NCBI RefSeq assembly: GCF_000308875.1
Contig: NZ_BAGL01000028.1
Coordinates: 1-58,254 of the forward strand
Length of the DNA stretch: 58,254 bases
Source: Nocardia transvalensis NBRC 15921
GTDB taxonomy: Bacteria > Actinomycetota > Actinomycetes > Mycobacteriales > Mycobacteriaceae
Direction of reading: 5' to 3'
The translations under genes and the position numbers were made by a program. Under the pieces are notes generated by a model. That model saw only the letters and a list, made by a program, of their open reading frames with translations, made no database searches and was not told the origin of the DNA. The stretch's first letter is position 1; every line of letters starts with the position of its first letter. Positions 1 through 6,394 of the stretch are shown here, one piece after another.

Positions 1-2
1 TG

Positions 3-347
3 CCCCCGTTCACCCGCCCGTACAACGCCAACGGCTGGTACCGCTACGTCGGCGATCCCGACAACCCGGCCGAGGAGGCCGATATGCTGACGCGCTCACC
101 GCTCGGCATGGCCGACCGGATCCGCACGCCGCTGCTGGTGGCCCAGGGCGCCAACGACGTTCGCGTGCCTCAGGCCCAGTCCGACGACATCGTCGCCTCG
201 CTGCGCGACCGCGGCATCCCCGTGGAATACCTGGTCGCCGAGGACGAGGGCCACGGTTTCGACAACCCCGCGAACCAGATCCGGCTGTACCGGGCGATCG
301 AGGAGCATTTCGCCACACATCTCGGCGGGCGGCGCGGCGGGTCCTAG
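3..347 (+). CDS. S9-type peptidase / alpha-beta hydrolase, C-terminal part
   Basis: The gene begins before the window; the readable frame starts at base 3 and gives about 114 residues. The visible part is the end of an alpha/beta-hydrolase fold of the prolyl-oligopeptidase (S9) type. [14 protein letters not shown] supplies the acidic member of the catalytic triad (the D of NDVRVP) and DEGHGF supplies the catalytic histidine; the nucleophile serine lies outside the window. Family members cleave short peptides or acyl esters in the cytosol. The stop overlaps by four bases the stop of the convergent WYL regulator gene. The family call is firm, but the substrate cannot be read from this fragment. 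Confidence 0.8.
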   Translation, partial: PPFTRPYNANGWYRYVGDPDNPAEEADMLTRSPLGMADRIRTPLLVAQGANDVRVPQAQSDDIVASLRDRGIPVEYLVAEDEGHGFDNPANQIRLYRAIEEHFATHLGGRRGGS

Positions 348-1300
348 CGGCCGACGGCCTCGGTGTACCGGCGGGCCAGTGTGCGGATGTGGTCGACGAG
401 TTCGGGCGGGCTGTCGACGCGGAAGTCCATCATGAGCATGCTCAGGTAGACGGCGATGGTCTCCAAAGCGTCCGCGCCCGTGAACAAGTGGCACGAGTGT
501 TCGTCCACGGGCTCGACGACACCGACCGCCGGGTTGATCCGGGCGATGACCACCTCGGCCGGCGCGAGCACGGTGATGCGGGCGTGCACTTTCCAACCCG
601 CCGTGGCGATTTCGCGCAGGACGAAGGCGACCAGATCGTCCTCGGGCAGCGGGCGTGCGGCGAAGTAGTGGCCGGTCGGCTCGACCTCCCGCAGGGCGGC
701 GACGGGAAGCGCACGCCAGGAATGGTTTTCGAGGTCGTAGGCGACCAGGTACCAGCGCCGCTGCCAGTTGACGAGCCGATACGGCTCGGTGCGCCCGCCG
801 TCGACGAGCAGGACCCGGGTGCCGCGCACGCCGGCCGCGAGCGTCGTCAGGGTCCCGGCCGGTACCGGTGCGTCCGGCTCGCGCGACCCGGTTGTCGCCG
901 GGCCGATCTCGGTGCTGCTGCGGAGCGCGGTCACCTTGTGCTGCAACCGTTTCGGCAGAATGCGCTCCAATTTGGCCAGCGCCCGCGCGACGTTCTCGTC
1001 GATATCGGCGATACCGGTGGACCCGTCCTCGGCCAGTCCGATCGCGACGGCGACGGCGACCGCCTCGTCGTCGTCGAGCAGCAGCGGCGGCATCGTCTTT
1101 CCCTGGCCCAGCCGATAGCCGCCGATCGCGCCGCGCTCGGCATGCACCGGATAGCCGAGTTCGCGCAGGCGGGCGATGTCCTGGCGCAGCGTGCGATCGG
1201 TGACGCCGAGCCGCTCGGCCAGTTCGCGACCGGTGTGCGTGCGGTCCTGCAACAGGGAGAGCAGGCGGAGCGTTCTCGTTGTGGTGGAGGTCGCAATCAA
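344..1300 (-). CDS. WYL-domain transcriptional regulator (YafY type)
   Basis: A 318-residue DNA-binding regulator. The N-terminus is a winged helix (about residues 8-60, with RELAERLGVTDRTLRQDI as recognition region). A WYL domain follows at about 170-240, seen as NWQRRWYLVAYDL and then a basic/acidic pair typical of the ligand-sensing surface. Length and domain order fit the YafY family. It is divergent from the maleylpyruvate-isomerase-like gene at 1395, with 94 bp between the starts, so it probably controls that gene and itself. The shared spacer holds an inverted repeat (1322-1344). The ligand is unknown. Confidence 0.9.
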   Translation of the reverse strand: MIATSTTTRTLRLLSLLQDRTHTGRELAERLGVTDRTLRQDIARLRELGYPVHAERGAIGGYRLGQGKTMPPLLLDDDEAVAVAVAIGLAEDGSTGIADIDENVARALAKLERILPKRLQHKVTALRSSTEIGPATTGSREPDAPVPAGTLTTLAAGVRGTRVLLVDGGRTEPYRLVNWQRRWYLVAYDLENHSWRALPVAALREVEPTGHYFAARPLPEDDLVAFVLREIATAGWKVHARITVLAPAEVVIARINPAVGVVEPVDEHSCHLFTGADALETIAVYLSMLMMDFRVDSPPELVDHIRTLARRYTEAVGR

Positions 1301-1321
1301 CTCGTTCCGGTCGCCTCGAAA

Positions 1322-1344
1322 ATTAGGAAGAAAACCAGCCTAAT
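1322..1344. promoter_or_regulatory. Inverted repeat in the WYL regulator / DinB-like gene spacer
   Basis: ATTAGG (1322-1327) and CCTAAT (1339-1344) form a perfect 6-bp dyad with an 11-bp centre, so the half-sites fall on one face of the helix. It lies between the two divergent starts and is the best operator candidate for the WYL regulator. Assignment is inference from position and symmetry. Confidence 0.45.
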
Positions 1345-1394
1345 GGACCCATAGTCTGAGTTCAACGCACCGAGAACCACCGAAAGGCACGACA

Positions 1395-2018
1395 ATGAAC
1401 ACCTCCTCGCAGACCGCCGCCGACCCCGCCGCCACCCTCGCTCCTGTGTGGCGCGACGTCCTCGCCGCCTCGCATCGGGCGCTGGCCGAGGCGGTCGCCG
1501 GAATCGGCGCAGACCAGTGGCAGCTGCCGACCCCGTGCTCGGACTGGACCGTGACGCAGGTGGTCCAGCACGCCGCCGGCGACCAGCGCGCGTACGCGAA
1601 GTTCCTCGGCGTCGGCACCGGTCCCGACTACGACCCGTTCGCCCCGTCCGGCGCCCTCGACGGCAGCGCCGCCGACCTGATCGCCACGGCCCTCGAGGAG
1701 ACCGCCACCGCCTGGTCCACGGTCGCCGACGACACCGAGTCCGTCCCCACCCCGCTCCCGCACGGCGCCCTGCCCACCCCGGTCGCCGCCGTCATGTGCG
1801 CCCTCGACGCCGCCGTCCACGCCTGGGACATCGCGATCGCGACCGGGCAGCCGTCGCCCCTCGACGACGAGATCGCGACCCATCTCCTCACCGCCGCAAC
1901 GGGTTTGGTCGAACCTCTCCGCCAGTGGGGCGCCTACGCCGCGATCGTCGACGCGGAGCCGGCCGACACCGCCGTCGACCGCCTCCTCCGCTACCTGGGT
2001 CGCACCCCGCGGGCCTGA
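1395..2018 (+). CDS. TIGR03086-type metal-binding protein (mycothiol-dependent maleylpyruvate isomerase-like)
   Basis: A 207-residue protein of the DinB/maleylpyruvate-isomerase N-terminal fold. The motif LPTPCSDWTVTQVVQHAAGD near residue 50 and DAAVHAWDIA near residue 140 provide the histidines that bind a divalent metal in this four-helix-bundle family. Actinobacterial members are thought to act in mycothiol-dependent detoxification or isomerisation in the cytosol. The start has a GAAAGG ribosome site 7 bases upstream. It is divergent from the WYL regulator, its probable controller. The actual substrate is not known. Confidence 0.85.
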   Translation: MNTSSQTAADPAATLAPVWRDVLAASHRALAEAVAGIGADQWQLPTPCSDWTVTQVVQHAAGDQRAYAKFLGVGTGPDYDPFAPSGALDGSAADLIATALEETATAWSTVADDTESVPTPLPHGALPTPVAAVMCALDAAVHAWDIAIATGQPSPLDDEIATHLLTAATGLVEPLRQWGAYAAIVDAEPADTAVDRLLRYLGRTPRA

Positions 2019-2078
2019 CGACGGGTTGCCGTGCGGCGACGGGAATGCGGGGCACGTATGGCCCGCGCCGCACCGGAT

Positions 2079-2750
2079 CTATTGCGCCGCTACCGAAGTG
2101 GGCTCTGCGGGGGCCTCGGTCCGTACGCTTCGAGCGCGGGCGCGGCGGACCACCACCATGGTGACGGCGATCAGGATGCCGAAGGTGATCGCCATCATGA
2201 CGTTGGACAGCCAGACCATGGTGGGGATGGGCAGGCGGTAGACGAGCACCACCCGGAGCGCGGCCTCCAGGCACAGGCCGCCGCCCCAGATGATGCTCAG
2301 GGCGCCGAGGACGCGCCGCATCCCCGGAGTGGTGCGGTACCGCTCGCGGAAGGCGGCGGCGCCGTCCTCGGACATGCCGCGCTGGGCGCTCACGTAGATC
2401 AGCGGTTTCCCGGCCAGCGCGCTGAGCAGGAAGGCCGCGCCGATCAGCGCGGTGGTGAAGGAGTCCTTGGCGACCACGAAACGGGCGTCGCCGGAGGCGA
2501 AGGTCAGCGCGAGGCCGAGCGCGAAGCTCGCCAGGATCACCGCGGCGAACGGATCCAGCCGCCGCTTGCGCACGATCTCGGCGATCACGAACGCGCCCGA
2601 CAGCACGGTCCCGGCCCCCAGGGCGACCAGATCGCTCGCCCCCGCCGCGTGCAGCCCGTAATAGGCCGCCATCGGCAGCCCCACATCGCGAAGCAGTTGG
2701 CGGGCAAGGGCTTTGCGGTCCATCCCGGGCGAGGGTGCGACGGTGCTCAT
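2079..2750 (-). CDS. VC0807-like / DUF3159-like polytopic membrane protein
   Basis: A 223-residue protein with about five or six hydrophobic segments. The open frame extends to 2831, but the ATG at 2750 has an AGGAG ribosome site 6 bases upstream, and the longer N-terminus reads like upstream DNA. The motif EIVRKRRLDPFA in a loop and the closing TM pair ending in an Arg/Thr-rich cytosolic tail resemble the VC0807 family of unknown function. A TGAC-N4-GTCA dyad lies 92 bp upstream (2842-2853), suggesting control by the neighbouring TetR protein. No biochemical role is inferred. Confidence 0.7.
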   Translation of the reverse strand: MSTVAPSPGMDRKALARQLLRDVGLPMAAYYGLHAAGASDLVALGAGTVLSGAFVIAEIVRKRRLDPFAAVILASFALGLALTFASGDARFVVAKDSFTTALIGAAFLLSALAGKPLIYVSAQRGMSEDGAAAFRERYRTTPGMRRVLGALSIIWGGGLCLEAALRVVLVYRLPIPTMVWLSNVMMAITFGILIAVTMVVVRRARARSVRTEAPAEPTSVAAQ

Positions 2751-2841
2751 GTGCGGCTCCTGAACTGACGGATTCGGTCTCCGCATCGACAGTATGGTCA
2801 CCGCAGGCAAGGCGCCCAGACCGTTCGTCATCGGCCGGCCA

Positions 2842-2853
2842 TGACGAATGTCA
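2842..2853. promoter_or_regulatory. TetR-type operator candidate (TGACGAATGTCA)
   Basis: Dyad TGAC-GAAT-GTCA, extended by A/T to 14 bp (2841-2854). A third half-site, TTCGTCAT (2824-2831), lies just to its left in inverted orientation. It sits between the end of tetR and the start of the membrane-protein gene at 2750. The same 12-mer occurs in reverse complement at 19596-19607, and the same half-sites occur at 3473 and 3542. Confidence 0.55.
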
Positions 2854-2862
2854 TGCGACCGA

Positions 2863-3513
2863 TCACCGCGGCCGGTCCACGGCCTCGAGGATGATGTCGA
2901 TCTCGGTGGCGAGGGGCTCGGTGGGGGAGGCCGGGACGAAGCCCGCGGCGGACCAGGAGCGGATGCCGTCGGCGACGAGTGTCTGGGCCAGGCGGGCCAG
3001 GTGGGTGATGTCGGCGTCGGCGCGGAGTTTGCCGTCGCGCTGGGCCTGGCGGAAGGGGGTGAGGAACAGGTAGGCGAGGTCGGCCTCGGTGGCGCCGTCC
3101 GCCAGTGCGCGGCGTTCGATCCGGTAGGTCTCCAGGACGGTTTCGAAGACGAGTTCCGGGGGATAGCGGCGCGTCCGCTGCACCAGGGTGTCGATGACCG
3201 CGGCGAGGACGTCGCGGAGTTCGTAGGGGCCGGTGGTCACGGCCTCGGCGGCGGCGTGCGCGTCGCGCATGGTGAAGACCTCGGCCTCGAGCAGTACCTC
3301 CTCGCGGCGTGAGAAGTACACGTAGAACAACGCTTTCGACACGCCGGCCGCCTTGCAGATATCGGTCACGGTCGTCTCGGCGAAGCCCTTGGTGCGCCAC
3401 AGCGCCATCGCCGCCCGCACGATCGAGTCCCGGCTGGCTCGTGAGCGGGCGCGCACCGGCACGGCTCTTTTCTGACTACCGTCATCTCCTATTTCCGCCG
3501 AAACTGCCTTCAT
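2863..3513 (-). CDS. TetR family regulator of the adjacent membrane operon
   Basis: Up to 216 residues. The helix-turn-helix is at about 35-75 (TVTDICKAAGVSKALFYVYF), followed by an all-helical ligand domain with no close family signature. ATG 3513 gives the longest frame but has a poor ribosome site. A GTG at 3456 has AAAAGAG 7 bases upstream, and one predicted operator (3473-3484) would then lie in the leader instead of the coding region, so 3456 may be the true start. It is divergent from the membrane/oxidase-subunit operon at 3607, and identical TGACTACCGTCA dyads lie on both sides of the spacer. Autoregulation and repression of the operon are the simplest reading. Confidence 0.85.
   Translation of the reverse strand: MKAVSAEIGDDGSQKRAVPVRARSRASRDSIVRAAMALWRTKGFAETTVTDICKAAGVSKALFYVYFSRREEVLLEAEVFTMRDAHAAAEAVTTGPYELRDVLAAVIDTLVQRTRRYPPELVFETVLETYRIERRALADGATEADLAYLFLTPFRQAQRDGKLRADADITHLARLAQTLVADGIRSWSAAGFVPASPTEPLATEIDIILEAVDRPR
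3473..3484. promoter_or_regulatory. TetR operator candidate 1 (TGACTACCGTCA)
   Basis: Palindromic half-sites TGAC/GTCA with centre TACC. The site is identical to 3542-3553, and the two start points are 69 bp apart. It overlaps the first codons of tetR if ATG 3513 is used, and lies just before GTG 3456 otherwise. Confidence 0.6.
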
Positions 3514-3541
3514 GTCTGCGACTCTACCGCAGCGACTTTAT

Positions 3542-3553
3542 TGACTACCGTCA
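3542..3553. promoter_or_regulatory. TetR operator candidate 2 (TGACTACCGTCA)
   Basis: Second exact copy of the 12-bp dyad. It lies between the divergent tetR gene and the membrane operon whose first start is at 3607. Two identical copies flanking the divergent promoter region are the usual layout of a TetR-controlled pair. Confidence 0.65.
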
Positions 3554-3606
3554 GTTTTAATGCGACTCTTCCGGTGGTGCGCGCATCCGAGGCGAGAGGA
3601 AACGGC

Positions 3607-4353
3607 ATGCAGGTACTCACCGAAGACGACGAGGAGCGCGCGGCGGATACGAATCTCCGCGCGCAGCAGGCGATTCTGTGGTCGACCCCGGTGGTCGGCC
3701 TGGCGCTGCTGGCGCTGTTCGTGACGTTCCCGGGCTTCGTCCCGCCGATGTCACCGACCATGACCGCGGCCGAGGTGGCCCGGTTCTACGCGGACAACAC
3801 CCCGCTGATGCGGTTCAGCCAGGTCGGGTTCAACCTGTGCGGCGTCATGATCGTGCCGTTCTTCGTGCTGATCCTGGGGCAGATGCTGCGGATGCGGGGG
3901 CAGAGCCGGATCTTCGCGTTCTCGTACCTCACCGCGATCGTGGCCGGGGTGACGCTGTTCGCGCTGTCGAACATCTTCTTCGCCGTGGCCGCGTTCCGCC
4001 CCGACCGCGATCCGGAGCTCACGCAGACGCTCAACGACATGGCCTGGATCATCTTCATCGCGCCGATCGGGATGGTGGTGGCGCAGTTCGTCCTGCTGGC
4101 CCTGGCGGTGTACTACGACGATCCGGTGCGCCCGGTATTTCCGAAGTGGGTCGCGCCGTACTCGCTGCTGACGGCCGTGGCCATGGTCCCGTCGGCCGGT
4201 GCGTCGGTATTCCGGGACGGACCGCTGGCGTGGGACGGATTCCTTTCCTTCTGGCTGCGCAACGGCGCGTTCGCGCTGTTCGTGGGCGTGATGTTCGTCG
4301 TGGTGCGCGCCGCGATGCGACGCCAGGCCCGCGAGGAAACGGCCGCGTCGTGA
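3607..4353 (+). CDS. Polytopic membrane protein, first of two paralogues
   Basis: 248 residues with about six transmembrane segments. The open frame runs from 3541, but ATG 3607 is preceded by GAGAGGA at 6 bases and avoids coding through the operator. Motifs shared with the next gene are FRPDRDP after the third or fourth TM helix, FPKW before a later helix, and an AW(D/N)G segment near the end. This shows that the two genes arose by duplication. I recognise no enzyme motif and no haem or copper ligand cluster. The gene is first in an operon with oxidase subunit III-like and IV-like genes, so a structural or assembly role in a respiratory complex is an inference from context only. Confidence 0.75.
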   Translation: MQVLTEDDEERAADTNLRAQQAILWSTPVVGLALLALFVTFPGFVPPMSPTMTAAEVARFYADNTPLMRFSQVGFNLCGVMIVPFFVLILGQMLRMRGQSRIFAFSYLTAIVAGVTLFALSNIFFAVAAFRPDRDPELTQTLNDMAWIIFIAPIGMVVAQFVLLALAVYYDDPVRPVFPKWVAPYSLLTAVAMVPSAGASVFRDGPLAWDGFLSFWLRNGAFALFVGVMFVVVRAAMRRQAREETAAS

Positions 4354-5087
4354 CCGCGGCCCCCACCGGGAAGGCCCGCCCGGATGTCTGGATCACCTAC
4401 TGGGCCTTCGCCGTGTTCTACGGCCTGCTGTCGATCGGGGTGGTGTTCCTGGGCCGGGCGACGCCCCCGCCCCGCCCCGACGTGACCGATATGCAGGTCG
4501 CGCAGTGGTTCGACAAGCATCACTGGGGCATCCAGTTCGGATTCGCCGCATTGCTGATCCTCGCGGGCGGCGCGGCGATCTCCAACGGCATCGTCGGCTA
4601 CTTCATGAAACGCATGTCCTCGGGGCCGCTGCTGGCCTATGCCTATATCGCCGCGATGGGCGTCGGCGCGATTCCGGGATTCCATCTGCTGCTGGTCTGC
4701 TGGCTCACCGCGACCTTCCGCCCCGATCGCGACCCCGGGATCCTGCACATGCTCTACGACCTGGGCATGCTGTCCTACAACGGATCCCTGGGGTGTTTCA
4801 CCGCCGCCTACGCCGTGCTGGCGATCGCGATCCTCTACGACCGCAACCAGATCTTTCCCAAGTGGTTCGCCTACATCTCGGTGTGGCAGATCGTCACCGA
4901 GGTGCTGGCGACGCAGATGTGGGTGTTCCACTCCGGCGCGTTCGCCTGGAACGGGCTGATCACCTTCTATATCGCCATCGTCGTGTTCGGGCTGTGGGTG
5001 GGGTGCCTGCTGCTGATCATGCGGACCGCGGCCCGCGCGGAGACCTCCGCGACACCGCCCCTCTACAGCGCGGAGGCCACCCGATGA
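4350..5087 (+). CDS. Polytopic membrane protein, second paralogue
   Basis: 245 residues starting at GTG 4350, which overlaps the stop of the previous gene by four bases. About six TM helices. It repeats the landmarks of its upstream paralogue: FRPDRDP, then a loop, then IFPKW, then AWNG. Conserved tryptophan and aspartate residues lie near membrane borders. No catalytic motif is recognised. Its stop overlaps the subunit III start by four bases, so the three products are probably made in fixed ratio. The two paralogues could form a heterodimer, but this is not shown by the sequence. Confidence 0.75.
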   Translation: MTAAPTGKARPDVWITYWAFAVFYGLLSIGVVFLGRATPPPRPDVTDMQVAQWFDKHHWGIQFGFAALLILAGGAAISNGIVGYFMKRMSSGPLLAYAYIAAMGVGAIPGFHLLLVCWLTATFRPDRDPGILHMLYDLGMLSYNGSLGCFTAAYAVLAIAILYDRNQIFPKWFAYISVWQIVTEVLATQMWVFHSGAFAWNGLITFYIAIVVFGLWVGCLLLIMRTAARAETSATPPLYSAEATR

Positions 5088-5683
5088 CCGTGTCCGAACG
5101 GGATCCGGCTCCCACGCAGGCTGCCCGGCCCACGCATATGCCCGGCGACATCCACATGTGGGTGATGGTCCTGGGCGATCTGTTCTTCTTCGGCAGCTAC
5201 TTCGTCGCCTACATGGTCTTCCGCGCCGCGTCACCCGAGCGGTTCGCCGCCGCGCAGCGGCACCTGAGCATGGGCATCGGCGTCACCAATACCCTTGTCC
5301 TGCTGACGAGTTCGATGTTCGTCGCGCTGGCCGTCATCTCGGTGCGGCAGCGAGAACTGCCCGCGGCGCGCCGGCTCGTCCTGGCCGCCGGCGCGTGCGG
5401 CGTCCTCTTCGCCGCGCTGAAGACGTACGAATGGCGCCACGCGATCGTCGGCGGCCACACCGTCGCCGAGGAATTCTTCAGCTTCTACTTCGTGCTGACC
5501 GGCATCCATCTGGCGCATCTGCTGCTGGGGCTGTTGATTCTGGGCATCGTCTTCCTCCGGCTGCGCGACCCGGCGGCCCCGGTCTCGAAACAGATCGGCA
5601 TCGCCGAGCAGGGCGCGTTGTACTGGCACATGATCGACCTGCTGTGGATCGTCATCTTCGCCGTTCTCTATCTCATGAGGTGA
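5084..5683 (+). CDS. Cytochrome c oxidase subunit III-like protein (NorE/CoxC family)
   Basis: 199 residues, ATG 5084 overlapping the upstream stop. Five TM helices in subunit III order, with the landmarks GDLFFFGSYFVAYMVFRA in helix 1, EWRHAI before the third helix, EEFFSFYFVLTGIHLAHLL, and the closing YWHMIDLLWIVIFAVLYL. Subunit III carries no redox centre; it stabilises haem-copper oxidases or, as NorE, aids nitric oxide reductase function. No subunit I or II gene is nearby, so the partner core must be encoded elsewhere or be the two preceding paralogues. The next gene begins 6 bases downstream. Confidence 0.88.
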   Translation: MTVSERDPAPTQAARPTHMPGDIHMWVMVLGDLFFFGSYFVAYMVFRAASPERFAAAQRHLSMGIGVTNTLVLLTSSMFVALAVISVRQRELPAARRLVLAAGACGVLFAALKTYEWRHAIVGGHTVAEEFFSFYFVLTGIHLAHLLLGLLILGIVFLRLRDPAAPVSKQIGIAEQGALYWHMIDLLWIVIFAVLYLMR

Positions 5684-5689
5684 CTTCGG

Positions 5690-5995
5690 ATGTCCCAAAT
5701 ACCCACGCCCGCAACACGATTCGCGCGTGACAAGCGTGTCGTTATCTACGTGTGGGCCGCCCTCGCCGCCATCACCCTGCTGGCCTGGCAGCTCACGCCC
5801 GGGCACACCCAGGCCGCCGCCTCGCTGAGCAAGGAACTCGTCGCGGCCATCGTGGTCCTCGGCGCGATCAAATCCCGCCTGATCATCCGGTACTTCATGG
5901 AGGTGCGCCATGCCCCGCGCTGGCTGCGGACCGCCACCGACGCGTGGCTCGTGGTGCTCTGGGCGGCACTGCTGGGCGTCTACCTCTGGCCGTGA
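5690..5995 (+). CDS. Prokaryotic cytochrome c oxidase subunit IV-like protein
   Basis: 101 residues with three predicted TM helices (about 20-37, 48-66 and 78-98). The pattern KELVAAIVVLGAIKSRLIIR followed by YFMEVRHAPRWLR is the signature of the small subunit IV (COX4_pro/NorF) family. It is the last gene of the tetR-controlled operon. A NorE-NorF type pair is commonly found together, which supports both calls. A short perfect hairpin at 6073-6090 may end the transcript. Confidence 0.85.
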   Translation: MSQIPTPATRFARDKRVVIYVWAALAAITLLAWQLTPGHTQAAASLSKELVAAIVVLGAIKSRLIIRYFMEVRHAPRWLRTATDAWLVVLWAALLGVYLWP

Positions 5996-6394
5996 CCGCC
6001 CGCGTCCCCTGAGTCGTCGATCCGCCGGAGGGATACCTACGCGGCGCGGCGGGGTGTCCAGTTGCCGGAGGAGCGCCTCCTGTGAGGCGCGTAGCTTCAC
6101 GATTCGGGCAGCGGTATTTCGCTGATGTTCTCCGGCGCGGCGCGTGGATTCCCGCGCCATGCCCTGGGATACGCGATCGGCATCGACTCTGTATCGCGCC
6201 GACGCGGCGAAGGCCTTCGCGCGGTCCAGCGACTCGCGGGCCCGTTCGGCGTACCCGATATCCACGACATCCATTTCTCCATGGTCCTCGCCTTCGGCGT
6301 TCGAGCGACAGGGTCGGCATGCTGTCCCAGCCACGCACGGCCGAGGCGGGGACACGACCCGCGTTGACCGTCGCCTCGGACGGAGAGCGGTGGG
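5996..6394. other. Intergenic region with hairpin and a possible decayed minus-strand ORF
   Basis: A 399-bp gap. GCGCCTC (6073-6079) and GAGGCGC (6084-6090) form a perfect 7-bp stem with a 4-base loop and could terminate the oxidase operon. On the minus strand from 6274 to about 6046 the translation looks protein-like (helical, rich in Glu, Arg and Ala: MDVVDIGYAERARESLDRAK onward). However, there is no in-frame stop before it runs antisense through the subunit IV gene, and no well-spaced ribosome site. I read it as a possible gene remnant, not a gene. No clear promoter for betT was identified. Confidence 0.3.
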
